Shown here: positions 18,417 through 29,240 of the stretch, in pieces
How the letters are laid out: each line of letters begins with the position of its first letter
Numbering within the stretch: the first letter of the stretch is position 1
The notes under the pieces: model-generated
Told to the model about the DNA's origin: nothing
Seen by the model: the letters and a program-made list of their open reading frames with translations, nothing else
The model's database searches: none
Program-made: the position numbers and the translations under genes
Source of the DNA: Dehalococcoidia bacterium
Lineage (GTDB): Bacteria > Chloroflexota > Dehalococcoidia > Lucifugimonadales > UBA3495
Direction: 5' to 3'
Length of the DNA stretch: 49,873 bases
NCBI GenBank assembly: GCA_009692925.1
Contig: SHYG01000007.1
Location: 1-49,873 of the forward strand

Positions 18417-19988
18417 CTAGGCCTGGTTCTGCATGGGGTAGCCGTACTGCAGCCGCAGGTCGCGCTTGAGCACCTTTCCCAGGGAGTTGCGCGGCAGCTC
18501 GCCGATGAACACCACCGACCGAGGCCGCTTGTAGCCGGCCAGCCGCTGGCGGCAGTACTCGGTTAGCTCCAACTCTGTGACCGCAGGAGCGCCCGCCGGG
18601 GCAGAGCGCCGCACCACCAGCGCGCGCACCTCCTCGCCCCACTGGGAGTCGGCCACGCCAATGACCGCGGCATCCGACACCTGCGGGTGGGACATGAGCA
18701 CCTGCTCCACCTCCTCCGGGGAGATCATCTCGCCACCCCGCTTGATGAAGTCCTTGGCCCGCCCGGCCAAATAGATGTACCCGTCCTCGTCCTGATAAGC
18801 CAGGTCGCCAGTGTAGACCCAGCCAGAGCGCAGGGCCTCGCGAGTGGCCGCCTCCTGATGCCAGTAGCCCTGCATCATGCGCGGCCCCCGGGCCACAATC
18901 TCGCCCACCTGGCCCAGGGGCGCCGGCGCGCCGTCCTCGCCGACGATGCGCACCTCCACGTCCTCCAAAGGCCGGCCAATGGACGACAGGCGGCGCAGCT
19001 TCTTCTCGACCTCCTGGGGTGTGCCCTCCAGGACATGGTCCTCCGGCGGCAGCATGGTGATGGTGGAGGCGGTCTCCGTCTGGCCGAAGGCGTTGATGAA
19101 CCGGACGCCGGACAGCTCCTTTATCGCCTGCTGGATTACCGGCAGGGGCATGGGCGCGGCGCCGTAGGTAATCACGTTCAAGGAGGACAGGTCAAAGTCG
19201 TGGAACTGGGGATGATCCAGCAACTGCTTGAGCATGGTGGGTACCAGCATGGCCCGGTTGACCTGGTGGCGCTGCACCAGCTCCAGCCATTCCAGGGGCT
19301 CAAACTGGCGCATCACCGCCAGGGTGCGCCCGCCGAATACCGCCGCCAGCACCGCCTGCAACCCGGCGATGTGGTACAGGGGCACCGACAGCAGGTTGGT
19401 CTCCGCCACCTCCGGGTCGGCGGGCGGCACCGTGGCCAGCAGGTACGACGCGAAACTGTCGTGGGAGAGCATTACCCCCTTGGGCACCCCAGTAGTGCCG
19501 GCGGTGAACATAATCACGGTGGTAGCGGCGTCGTCAGACTGGGGAAAGTGCCGCTCGTCATCGGAGGCGCCGGCCAGCAAGGCGTCGTAGCCTAGATTGC
19601 CGCCCGAGCCGGGGGCGTCCAGCAGCACCACTTGATCCACTCCCGCCGCGGGCACCAGGGGCAGGTAGCGCTGGCCCGCCAGCAGCACCTTGGGCTGGGC
19701 GATGTCCAGCATCTGGGCCAGCTCCCCGACCTTGGCGCGGAAGTTCAGCGGCACATAAACGGCGTCCAACCGGGCGGCGGCGAAATAGGCCTCAATGGCC
19801 TGGTGGCAGTTGACCTGCATGACCGCCACCCGGTCTCCGGCGGCCACACCCAGACTAGACAGCGCATTGGCCAGCCGGTTGGCCCGCCCCTGAAGTTGGG
19901 CAAAGCTGAACTGCTGCCCCTCGAAGATGATGGCGGTCCGCTCCGGCACGATGGCGGCGGCGATGGTCAGGAACTCGGTGGTGTTCAT
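18417..19988 (-). CDS. AMP-binding acyl-CoA synthetase / fatty acid-CoA ligase
   Basis: TTVIMFTAGTTGVPKGVMLSH; GWVYTGDLAYQDEDGYIYLAGRAKDFIKRGGEMISPEEVE. Confidence 0.93.
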   Translation of the reverse strand: MNTTEFLTIAAAIVPERTAIIFEGQQFSFAQLQGRANRLANALSSLGVAAGDRVAVMQVNCHQAIEAYFAAARLDAVYVPLNFRAKVGELAQMLDIAQPKVLLAGQRYLPLVPAAGVDQVVLLDAPGSGGNLGYDALLAGASDDERHFPQSDDAATTVIMFTAGTTGVPKGVMLSHDSFASYLLATVPPADPEVAETNLLSVPLYHIAGLQAVLAAVFGGRTLAVMRQFEPLEWLELVQRHQVNRAMLVPTMLKQLLDHPQFHDFDLSSLNVITYGAAPMPLPVIQQAIKELSGVRFINAFGQTETASTITMLPPEDHVLEGTPQEVEKKLRRLSSIGRPLEDVEVRIVGEDGAPAPLGQVGEIVARGPRMMQGYWHQEAATREALRSGWVYTGDLAYQDEDGYIYLAGRAKDFIKRGGEMISPEEVEQVLMSHPQVSDAAVIGVADSQWGEEVRALVVRRSAPAGAPAVTELELTEYCRQRLAGYKRPRSVVFIGELPRNSLGKVLKRDLRLQYGYPMQNQA

Positions 19989-20728
19989 TGGGTCTCCTGT
20001 GTCACCGGGGCTTCCATCCCCAGCACCGCCGCCAGCCGCGACTCCAGGTGCAGCGCCTGACCCAGGGACAGGTCTGCACCTTCAGTTAGGGCGCGCTTGG
20101 CGGCGGTGACCTGCGGGCGGCCCAGCCCGGCCAGCTGCTGCGCCACTTCCCATGCGGCGTCCGTCAGCCGGTCCGCGGGAAGCACACGGGTGACCAGCCG
20201 CAGCCTCAGGGCCTCCGCGGCGTCAAACCGGCGGCCGGTAAGCAGCAGGTCCAGGGCCGCGGAAGGGCCAGCGCGCCGGGACAAGGTTTGCGTGCCCCCG
20301 GCGGCGGGGACCATCCCCAGCTGCACCTCCGGCATGGCAAAGACGGTGCCCTGGGCGGCCAGGCACAGGTCGCCCAGCAGGGCAATCTCCAGCCCCGACC
20401 CGAAGCAGTAGCCGTGCACCGCCGTCACCACCGGTATCTCCAGCGCCAGTATCTGGCCCCATAAATCCCGCTGCCACCGCACCTGGCGGGCGATGACCGG
20501 CGAGGGCGCCCTACCGAACTCCGTGAGGTCGGCCCCGGCGCAGAAGGCCCGCCCCTGGCCGGTAATCAGCACCGCGTGAACCTCCGGGTCGCCTGCTACC
20601 GCAGTCAGCGCCTCGGACAGATCGTCCCGCATCTGCACGTTAAATGCGTTGAGCGCCGCGGGGCGGTTGAGCGAAATATGCGCCACCGCTTCCTGTTTCT
20701 CATAGACCAGTGTTACGAAGGCAGACAT
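19985..20728 (-). CDS. Enoyl-CoA hydratase/isomerase family protein
   Basis: AVLITGQGRAFCAGADLTEFG...VTAVHGYCFGSGLEIALLGDLCLAAQGTVFAMPEVQLGMVPAAGGTQTLSR. Confidence 0.93.
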   Translation of the reverse strand: MSAFVTLVYEKQEAVAHISLNRPAALNAFNVQMRDDLSEALTAVAGDPEVHAVLITGQGRAFCAGADLTEFGRAPSPVIARQVRWQRDLWGQILALEIPVVTAVHGYCFGSGLEIALLGDLCLAAQGTVFAMPEVQLGMVPAAGGTQTLSRRAGPSAALDLLLTGRRFDAAEALRLRLVTRVLPADRLTDAAWEVAQQLAGLGRPQVTAAKRALTEGADLSLGQALHLESRLAAVLGMEAPVTQETQ

Positions 20729-20733
20729 GGCTA

Positions 20734-21276
20734 TCAGCTCAAGGGCATGGCCCGGCGGTAGAGCTCATCCAGCTCCACCTCGGTGTACCGCAGGCCGATG
20801 TTCTCCAGGTTGTGGGCATCGCTGACCTGGATGGTCATCAGGTTGTGGGTTAGGGCCACCTCCGCCACCTGGGCGCGGCGGATGTGCCAGTTGTGGATGT
20901 AGTTGTCAATCTCGATGCCGTGAATGTTTTCTTCGATGACAATGTTGGGCGAGTAGTATCCCGGATGGCAGTAGACGCGAAACACGCCGCCCTGGGGCAG
21001 GAACAGCTCCGCCACCTGGTACTCGTCGAAGGGCCGGTGCGCCGGGCGGATTTCAATCTCCCAGCCGGGGATGATGATGACCTCGCCGGGGAAGTGGCGC
21101 TCCACCAGCTCCCTGAACTCCATCCCCCACTCCTTGTTGTGGTGGTCGGTGATGGCGATGCCGTCAATGCCCTTAGCCCTGATCTGGGCAATCACCTTCT
21201 CCGCAATGCTCAGGGAGGGTGGCTGAAAGTTGAACGCCTCCCAGATGTGGGTGTGCAGATCCAGCTTAACTTTCAA
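20734..21276 (-). CDS. PHP domain-containing protein
   Basis: LDLHTHIWEAFNF...IDGIAITDHHNKEWG...IIPGWEIEIRPAHRPFDEYQV...QVSDAHNLENIG. Confidence 0.82.
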   Translation of the reverse strand: MKVKLDLHTHIWEAFNFQPPSLSIAEKVIAQIRAKGIDGIAITDHHNKEWGMEFRELVERHFPGEVIIIPGWEIEIRPAHRPFDEYQVAELFLPQGGVFRVYCHPGYYSPNIVIEENIHGIEIDNYIHNWHIRRAQVAEVALTHNLMTIQVSDAHNLENIGLRYTEVELDELYRRAMPLS

Positions 21277-21361
21277 CGAATGTCTCCGGGGGTGATGCCC
21301 CTCACCTCAATCCTCTCCCACCAGGGGAGAGGAGATTAGGACTCCTTCGTCCTCCCAAATG

Positions 21362-21386
21362 GCTCTCTGCGTCCTCTGTGGTGAAA
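21362..21386. repeat. Interspersed short repeat, CTCTGCGTCCTCTGTGGTGAA family, copy 3
   Basis: ctctctgcgtcctctgtggtgaaac. Confidence 0.55.
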
Positions 21387-21395
21387 CACGGGTTC

Positions 21396-22151
21396 CTACT
21401 CGCCATTGAACCGGGGACACCGCCGCTCCCTGAACGCCCGCAAGCCCTCCGCCCGGTCCGCGGTGGTCTGGAGCAGGAAGTTCAGGTCCGCCTCCAGCCG
21501 CAGCCCTTGAGCCAGGGACAGGTCCAGCCCCTTGGTTACCGCCTCCTTCACGTAGCGGGCGGCGATTGGCCCTCCAGCGGCGATGGCTTCCGCCAGGCGG
21601 CGGGATTCCTGCGCCAGCTCACCCAGGTCAACGACGCGGTTCACCAGCCCGATCTCCAGGGCCTGAGCGGCATCCACCAGGCGGCCCGTCAGCAGCATGT
21701 CCCGCGCCCAGGCAGGCCCCGCCAGCCGGGGCAGGCGCTGGGTGCCGCCGTCCCATGGGAAGCGCCCCATGACCAGGTCGCGCATCCCCAGCCGGGCGTG
21801 GCTTGCGGCGATGCGCAGGTCGCCCGCCAGGGCCAACTCCAGCCCGTGGTCCAGGGCGTCGCCGTTCAAGGCCACCACCACCGGCATGGGCAGCGCCGCC
21901 ACCGCGGAGGCAACCTTCCGGCGGGTGATCCAGGCCACTCGCTCTTCTGCCGGGGCGGCGGCCAACTCCGGCGGCGGTGCCTCCCGCCCCACGGAGAAAG
22001 GGTCACCCCCGCCGGTAATCACCAGCGCGCGCAGAGTGCCATCTTCTCCTGCCTGGCGGCACGCCTCCCGCAACTCCTCAGCCAGCGCCAGATCAAGGCG
22101 GTTCGCGGTGGCCAGACAGTTCAGGGTCAGCGTGGCCACTGGCGGTGCCAC
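21396..22151 (-). CDS. Enoyl-CoA hydratase/isomerase family protein
   Basis: ALVITGGGDPFSVGREAP...VVALNGDALDHGLELALAGDLRIAASHARLGMRDLVMGRFPWDGGTQRLPRLAG. Confidence 0.9.
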   Translation of the reverse strand: MAPPVATLTLNCLATANRLDLALAEELREACRQAGEDGTLRALVITGGGDPFSVGREAPPPELAAAPAEERVAWITRRKVASAVAALPMPVVVALNGDALDHGLELALAGDLRIAASHARLGMRDLVMGRFPWDGGTQRLPRLAGPAWARDMLLTGRLVDAAQALEIGLVNRVVDLGELAQESRRLAEAIAAGGPIAARYVKEAVTKGLDLSLAQGLRLEADLNFLLQTTADRAEGLRAFRERRCPRFNGE

Positions 22152-22259
22152 GGTGTAAATTAAGTGCCGGAAAGCTGGGCTGGTCAGAGCTACTCCTGCG
22201 GACTCAGCTTTTGGACGGGCGCGCCGCTTGCCGCTAAATCATAGGTGGCGTGCCGTCTC

Positions 22260-22288
22260 TTGACAAGCCTAGGGGACTTGTTTACCAT
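22260..22288 (+). promoter_or_regulatory. Candidate sigma70-type promoter of groESL
   Basis: TTGACA (22260-22265), 17-nt spacer, TACCAT (22283-22288), directly upstream of the CIRCE element. Confidence 0.65.
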
Positions 22289-22291
22289 GAA

Positions 22292-22318
22292 TTGGCACTC
22301 TCGTCCCCCGACTGCTAA
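22292..22318 (+). promoter_or_regulatory. CIRCE operator (HrcA-binding) upstream of groES
   Basis: TTGGCACTC-TCGTCCCCC-GACTGCTAA versus consensus TTAGCACTC-N9-GAGTGCTAA; exact N9 spacer. Confidence 0.9.
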
Positions 22319-22404
22319 AAGTTTGTCTTGCGTTAAGGGGGCGAGAATTCAGTGAAGCAGAGCCCCGCCACTAAAGGCGCGGAGCGTAGAGGAAGGAGGC
22401 AACA

Positions 22405-22707
22405 GTGGTCATCGCAAAGGTCAAGTTCGTTCCCCTGGGTGAACGAGTAGTCATCAAGCCCATTCAGCGGGAGTCCACCACCCGGGGCGGCATCTATTTG
22501 CCCGACACGGCCAAGGAGAAGCCCCAGGAGGGTGAGATCGTGGCCGCCGGCAAGGGCCGCGTAACCGATGACGGCAGCCGCATCGAGATGGAATTATCCG
22601 TAGGCGATCGCGTGATTTATTCCAAGTTCGCCGGCACCGAGTACAAGGACGGCGATGAGGAGTACCTCATTATGCGCGAGAGCGACGTTCTGGCGAAGGT
22701 TTCCTAA
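22405..22707 (+). CDS. groES: Co-chaperonin GroES
   Basis: [46 protein letters not shown]...[30 protein letters not shown]. Confidence 0.97.
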   Translation: MVIAKVKFVPLGERVVIKPIQRESTTRGGIYLPDTAKEKPQEGEIVAAGKGRVTDDGSRIEMELSVGDRVIYSKFAGTEYKDGDEEYLIMRESDVLAKVS

Positions 22708-22727
22708 AAAGACCGGTCAGCAAATAA

Positions 22728-24425
<1,698 letters not shown>

Positions 24426-24449
24426 CCCCTGGGTCACTGCCCCGGCACT

Positions 24450-24487
24450 ACCGGTCGCCCCGATACTCTCGGGGCGACCGGTTTTTT
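24450..24487 (+). terminator. Rho-independent terminator after groEL
   Basis: CCGGTCGCCCCGA-loop-TCGGGGCGACCGG followed by TTTTTT. Confidence 0.9.
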
Positions 24488-24497
24488 GGGCGAACCA

Positions 24498-24527
24498 CGT
24501 AGGGGCGCACAGCCGTGCGCCCCTACG
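24498..24527. repeat. GTAGGGGC-type palindromic repeat, 13-bp perfect stem
   Basis: CGTAGGGGCGCAC-AGCC-GTGCGCCCCTACG. Confidence 0.75.
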
Positions 24528-24636
24528 CTGCGCCGGGAATAACTCACGCCTACATTCCCCGCCCCTTCACCTCGGCGAGCCGGGGCTGGTAGAATGCCAG
24601 ACACTACACAACGCTTCGGGGAGCAGAGGACACCGC

Positions 24637-25338
24637 ATGGCTAAGGGAAAAGTCTACCCCTCGGCGGAGCAAGCCTTGGCGGACATCTTTGATGGCGCGG
24701 TGGTGCTGGTAGGCGGCTTTGCCGGCCAGGGCGTGCCGGAAGCGCTGCTGGAAGCCCTGTCCCGTCAGGCGGTGAAGGACCTGACCTGCATCTGCTCACC
24801 CGCAATGCCTCGGGGCCGGCAGTCCAGCGGGTTTGACGTGGCGCGGCTGGTGGCCAGCGGGCGGGTCAGCAAAGTAATCACACCGTTGCTGGAGTATCCA
24901 GGGGCCAACTCCGTACTGGAGCAACAGCGTCGCGCCGGCCAGTTGACGGTGGAGGTGGTGCCCCAGGGAGTGCTGGCGGAGCGACTGCGGGCCGGCGGCG
25001 CGGGTTTGGGCGGCGTGTTCCTGCCCAACGGCGCGGGCACCCGGTTTGAGGAAGGCAAGGAGACGCGGGAGTTTGACGGGCAGCGCGCGGTGCTGGAACT
25101 GCCCATCCGCGCCGATTTTGCCCTGGTGCGCGCGCAGACCGCCGACCTATTTGGCAACCTCATATATCAAGGCGACGCGCGCAATTGGGGCCCGGTGATG
25201 GCCATGGCTGCGGCTATCACCATCGCCCAAGTTGACCGGGTTGTGGAACCCGGCGGCCTGGACCCCGAGCGGGTCATCACGCCGGGCATTTTTGTTCATC
25301 GCATTATTGCCGCCGGCGGGGCCACCGGCGGGCGGTAG
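24637..25338 (+). CDS. Family I CoA-transferase subunit A
   Basis: AEQALADIFDGAVVLVGGFAGQGVPEALLEAL...VEVVPQGVLAERLRAGGAGLGGVFLPNGAGT...VITPGIFVHRI. Confidence 0.9.
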   Translation: MAKGKVYPSAEQALADIFDGAVVLVGGFAGQGVPEALLEALSRQAVKDLTCICSPAMPRGRQSSGFDVARLVASGRVSKVITPLLEYPGANSVLEQQRRAGQLTVEVVPQGVLAERLRAGGAGLGGVFLPNGAGTRFEEGKETREFDGQRAVLELPIRADFALVRAQTADLFGNLIYQGDARNWGPVMAMAAAITIAQVDRVVEPGGLDPERVITPGIFVHRIIAAGGATGGR

Positions 25339-25416
25339 GCAGGGCCTGCCATCCAGTACCAGTTTTAGAGATTGAGCGATCCAATCAGCGCTAAACGAAG
25401 ATGTGAAATGCCAGGA

Positions 25417-25480
25417 CGGAAATCCCCCCAACCCCCCTTTGCCTTGTCCTAGCGAAGCGTAACGAAAGGGGGGATTTCCG
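25417..25480. repeat. Interspersed inverted repeat CGGAAATCCCCCC...GGGGGGATTTCCG
   Basis: cggaaatccccccaacccccctttgccttgtcctagcgaagcgtaacgaaaggggggatttccg. Confidence 0.7.
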
Positions 25481-25497
25481 TACCCAGAGTCCCCAGG

Positions 25498-26886
25498 TTG
25501 GAGAAAATCATGCCCCCAGCCCAACGTCTCAGTGACGACCAGATTGCCCGGAGGGTAGCCCGGGAGCTTTCCCCCGGCCAGGTGGTGGCCTTGGGTTTCG
25601 GCCTGCCCGGTCTGGTGCCCGGCGTGCTGCCGGAGCGGACTGGCGTGTTCTGCCTGTCGGAGAGTGGCGCTCTGGGCTACGTGAACGCGGGCCAGACTGT
25701 AAAGCTGCGGCCCGGCGGCACTCCCCTGGGCCTGGCAGAGGCCGTGGCCATGCTGCGGGGCGGGCGGGTGGACTGCGCCGTGGTGCAGCCGGCGCAAGTC
25801 AACGCCGCCGGTGACTTCAGCCACTGGACCACCGCCGCCACAACCGGCGTCTTCGCTCCCGGCGCCGGGCTGGATTTGGCCGCCGGGCCCAAACGGGTCA
25901 TCGCCATGCTGCGGCATACCGCAGAGGACGGGTCGCCCAACATTGTGCCGGAGTTGACCTTCCCGGTGGATGGCATCAACGCTCTGCACCTGATTATCAC
26001 GGATATCGCAGTGCTTAGCGTCATCCCCCGGGGGCTGGAGCTGATGGAGGTGGCGCCAGGCTGGCGCGCCGACGACGTCTCGGCCCTCACCGGCGTGCCG
26101 CTGCGGCGCAACCCGGACATGGGGGAGATGACCTTTGACATGGAGCCGTCCCGCTTCCCCAGCAAGGTGTTCTCCGAGGCCCGGGATGCTCTCCACGACC
26201 TGTCGGACGGCGCCACGGTGATGATCGACGGTTTTGCCGGCCCGGGGGGCATGCCCCACTGCCTGCTGGTCGCGCTGCGCGACCACGGCGCGCGAGACTT
26301 GACCATGATCAGCAACACCGCGGGCATCGCTCGCATCACCAACTTCGGCACGCCGCCGGGCAAGCTGGCCATTGACCACAGCATCCTTATCGACAGCAAG
26401 CAGATCAAGAAAGCCATCGCATCGTACCCGGTGTCGCCCTCGGCGTCGCGCCCCAGCGCCTTCGAGCTGGCCTACCGCCGCGGCGAGGTGGAGCTGGAGC
26501 TGGTGCCCCAGGGCACCCTGGCAGAGCGGCTGCGGGCCGGCGGCGCGGGCGTTGCGGCTTTTTACACCCCCACCGGCGCGGGCACCCTCATTGCTCAGGG
26601 CAAGGAGACCAGGGTGTTTAACGGCAAGGAGTACGTTCTGGAGAAGGGCCTGCGCGCCGACTTTTGCCTTATCCGGGGGCACAAGGCCGATACTATGGGA
26701 AACGTGATTTACAAGGGCACTTCCCGCAACTTCAACTCGGTGATGGCCCCCGCGGCGCGAGTCACTGTGGTGGAGGTGGATGAGGTAGTGGAGCCGGGTA
26801 TGCTAGACTCGGAGCAGATTGTCACCCCCGGCGTTTACATAAGCCGCATCGTGGTGCGGCCCCCCGGATTCTCACCCTATGAGTAG
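25498..26886 (+). CDS. Fused CoA-transferase, B-like domain followed by A-like domain
   Basis: 462 aa: N-half (VALGFGLPGLVPGVL..FCLSESGALGY..GAGLDLAAGPKRVIAMLRHT) matches subunit B; C-half (LSDGATVMIDGFAGPGGMP..VPQGTLAERLRAGGAGVAAFYTPTGAGTLIAQGKETR) matches subunit A. Confidence 0.88.
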   Translation: MEKIMPPAQRLSDDQIARRVARELSPGQVVALGFGLPGLVPGVLPERTGVFCLSESGALGYVNAGQTVKLRPGGTPLGLAEAVAMLRGGRVDCAVVQPAQVNAAGDFSHWTTAATTGVFAPGAGLDLAAGPKRVIAMLRHTAEDGSPNIVPELTFPVDGINALHLIITDIAVLSVIPRGLELMEVAPGWRADDVSALTGVPLRRNPDMGEMTFDMEPSRFPSKVFSEARDALHDLSDGATVMIDGFAGPGGMPHCLLVALRDHGARDLTMISNTAGIARITNFGTPPGKLAIDHSILIDSKQIKKAIASYPVSPSASRPSAFELAYRRGEVELELVPQGTLAERLRAGGAGVAAFYTPTGAGTLIAQGKETRVFNGKEYVLEKGLRADFCLIRGHKADTMGNVIYKGTSRNFNSVMAPAARVTVVEVDEVVEPGMLDSEQIVTPGVYISRIVVRPPGFSPYE

Positions 26887-26913
26887 TTTGGAATTAGCGG
26901 AGCGGCCGGAGGA

Positions 26914-27825
26914 ATGCTGCGCATCTTGCTAGCGGTCCTCCTGCTTGTGGTGATCCTGCTGGTTCTAGTGGTGCTGGCAGTGGCGTTGTACGTATCATTC
27001 CGGTACCAGCCAGCGACCAACGAGGCGGACACGCCCATACCGGAGCCGGCGCCAGATGTCCAGGGCTTCACGATCTACTTCATCGACGTGGGCCAGGGCG
27101 ATTCCACCCTGATCGTGGACCGCAGCGGGGCCAGCCTGCTGGTGGACGCGGGCCGGAGCCAGCAGCGTATCCGTGACCGGCTGCGCGGGCTGGGAGTCAA
27201 AGACCTGGACGCCGTGGCCATGACCCATCCTGACGCGGACCATATCGGGGGCCTGCCCGAAGTGCTGGAGCTGTATCCCATCGAGCGCATCTACTTGAAC
27301 GGCGGCGCCAGCGACACCCAGACTTTTGGAGAGCTGACCGCCGGCATCGCCGCCGAAGCCGCCACGGTGACCACCGTGGCCCGCGGCGACGTGATCCCCC
27401 TGGGCGGGTTGCAGGTGCAAGTGCTGCACCCCGGCGCACTGTCCGACGATTCCAACGAGGACTCCATGGTGCTGCTGGTCAGTTGCGGCGGTGTGTCGTT
27501 GTTGCTTACGGGGGACGCGGAAGCGCCATCCGAGCGGGCGATGCTGGCGGCGGGAGTCTTGCGCGACGTGGACGTGCTGAAGGTGGGGCACCACGGCTCC
27601 CGCACCTCCACTTCGCCGGAGTTCTTGGTCACCGTGCGGCCGGAGGTGGGGGTTATCAGCGCCGGGGTGGATAACTCCTACGGGCACCCGCACCCGGAGG
27701 TGGTGGCGCGGCTGGAAGCGGCCAAGGTGCAGCTTTGGGCGACCGACACCACCGGTGCCGACAACACCGTGACCCTGACCTCCGACTGCCGGAGGTACCA
27801 GTTCCAACCGGCGGCGGGGCAGTGA
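26914..27825 (+). CDS. ComEC/Rec2-like MBL-fold hydrolase with N-terminal TM segment
   Basis: N-term LRILLAVLLLVVILLVLVVLAVALYVSF; FIDVGQGDSTLIVDRSGASLLVDAG, AVAMTHPDADHIGGLPEVL, DVLKVGHHGSRTSTSPEFL. Confidence 0.85.
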   Translation: MLRILLAVLLLVVILLVLVVLAVALYVSFRYQPATNEADTPIPEPAPDVQGFTIYFIDVGQGDSTLIVDRSGASLLVDAGRSQQRIRDRLRGLGVKDLDAVAMTHPDADHIGGLPEVLELYPIERIYLNGGASDTQTFGELTAGIAAEAATVTTVARGDVIPLGGLQVQVLHPGALSDDSNEDSMVLLVSCGGVSLLLTGDAEAPSERAMLAAGVLRDVDVLKVGHHGSRTSTSPEFLVTVRPEVGVISAGVDNSYGHPHPEVVARLEAAKVQLWATDTTGADNTVTLTSDCRRYQFQPAAGQ

Positions 27826-27880
27826 GGAACCAAGCACGCCTGCGCCTTGGCTGACCTGAGCGAAGAGGTGAATAGAGTTT

Positions 27881-28552
27881 ATGGCGGAGCAGAAGGCACG
27901 ACTGGACCGCGACGTTATCGCTATGCGGGTGGCCAAGGAGCTTCCCGATGGCGGCTACGTTAACCTGGGCATCGGCATTCCAACCCTGGTCTCCGGCTTT
28001 GTGACGGAGGGCAGCATGGTGTTCTTCCACAGCGAAAGCGGGGTGCTGAACTGCGGGCCTCTGGCGGAGGAAGGCCACGAGGACATTGATCTGATCAACG
28101 CCGGGGGGCAGTTCCTGCAGCCGGTGCCCGGCATGGCTTTCTTCAACTCGGCAGAGGGCTTTGCCATGATCCGTGGCGGGCACGTGGACGTGACAGTGCT
28201 GGGGGCGCACCAGGTTTCGGCCAAAGGGGATTTGGCCAACTGGATGTTGCCGGACCGCGGCGTGGGCAACATCGGCGGCGCCATGGACCTGGCGGCCGGG
28301 GCTAAGGCAGTGATTGTCGCGATGGAGCACACGGACCGGGAGAACCAGCCCAAGATAGTGCAGGAATGTACCTACCCCATTACCGGACACGGGTGCGTCA
28401 CTTTGGTGATCACCGATCTGGCGGTCATCCGGTGCACCGCCCAAGGGCTAGTGCTGGAGGAGGTTGCGCCGGGGTGGACGGTTGCGGAAGTCCAAGCCCT
28501 CACGGGAGCCAAGCTGGCCGTCTCGGCCCAAGTGAAGGAGTACCAGCTTTAA
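27881..28552 (+). CDS. Family I CoA-transferase subunit B
   Basis: DRDVIAMRVAKELPDGGYVNLGIGIPTLVSGFV...FFHSESGVLNCGP...FFNSAEGFAMIRGGHVDVTVLGAHQVSAKGDLANW...GGAMDLAAGAKAVIVAMEHT. Confidence 0.93.
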   Translation: MAEQKARLDRDVIAMRVAKELPDGGYVNLGIGIPTLVSGFVTEGSMVFFHSESGVLNCGPLAEEGHEDIDLINAGGQFLQPVPGMAFFNSAEGFAMIRGGHVDVTVLGAHQVSAKGDLANWMLPDRGVGNIGGAMDLAAGAKAVIVAMEHTDRENQPKIVQECTYPITGHGCVTLVITDLAVIRCTAQGLVLEEVAPGWTVAEVQALTGAKLAVSAQVKEYQL

Positions 28553-28567
28553 GCGGTAGTAACCTGG

Positions 28568-28601
28568 CCCGTAGGGGCAACGCATGCGTCGCCCCTACGG
28601 G
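28568..28601. repeat. GTAGGGGC-type palindromic repeat
   Basis: CCCGTAGGGGC-AACGCATGCGTC-GCCCCTACGGG. Confidence 0.7.
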
Positions 28602-28633
28602 GGAGAGCCAAACCCCGCCCGCGGCGCGGTGTT

Positions 28634-28843
28634 CTAGCGGCGAGCGTGGCCCGCGCCGGCGGTGGCGGGCGCGGGGTCCAGCATCCAGTTGTTGAAGCCG
28701 GTGGTGTCGGTGGCGCCGTCTTCAAAGCGCAGCCAGTACATGCTCCCAGCAATGTACCGCACTTCGCCGCGGCGTCCCTTATTTGCCGGATTCCGCTCGT
28801 TGACGACCACCTTGACGCCTACCTTCAGTTCTTGCATTTCCAT
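28634..28843 (-). CDS. Small hypothetical protein with KOW-like sequence
   Basis: MEMQELKVGVKVVVNERNPANKGRRGEVRYIAGSMYWLRFEDGATDTTGFNNWMLDPAP. Confidence 0.5.
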   Translation of the reverse strand: MEMQELKVGVKVVVNERNPANKGRRGEVRYIAGSMYWLRFEDGATDTTGFNNWMLDPAPATAGAGHARR

Positions 28844-29048
28844 AAACGTTTTCTCTCCCAGTCCCCTAGTTATTGCAGTGGGTCAGGTGAAGCTCCACCA
28901 GCCTCCCCTGTGTTGCCCATTGCGGGTGAAGCTGGAGTATGGATTTTACCCCAACTCTGCTGGTGAGCGCAATCGCTAACGATCAGCAATTATGCCACAG
29001 GCTCACCAACCGTTACGAAGCCACAGGGCTGATTCAGTCTCGCCACGC

Positions 29049-29150
29049 CGTAGGGGCGCACCTGCGTGTACGCCCCCGGGACCGACCTTCCACCCGAAGG
29101 CAGACACCCTTCGGCGCGGCTCAGGGCAGGCTCCGATCTGACCTACATTC
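29049..29150 (+). repeat. ~100-bp interspersed repeat, copy 1 (inverse copy at 41008-41108)
   Basis: gtaggggcgcacctgcgtgtacgcccccgggaccgaccttccacccgaaggcagacacccttcggcgcggctcagggcaggctccgatctgacctacattc matches the reverse complement of 41008-41108 closely. Confidence 0.85.
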
Positions 29151-29240
29151 GGATACTCGGTGACAATGAAACAACCCTGAACGGAAGCCACAGGTAGGGT
29201 ATCAGTTTGAACCGCCCAGCAAGGCCAGGATTTCTTCGAC

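Noticed and set aside
18687-19595. 302-aa plus-strand ORF opposite the AMP-binding ligase
   Set aside because: Antisense artefact; the ligase motifs are unambiguous on the minus strand.
25147-26682. 511-aa minus-strand ORF opposite the fused CoA-transferase
   Set aside because: No recognisable domain and fully antisense to a clearly homologous gene.
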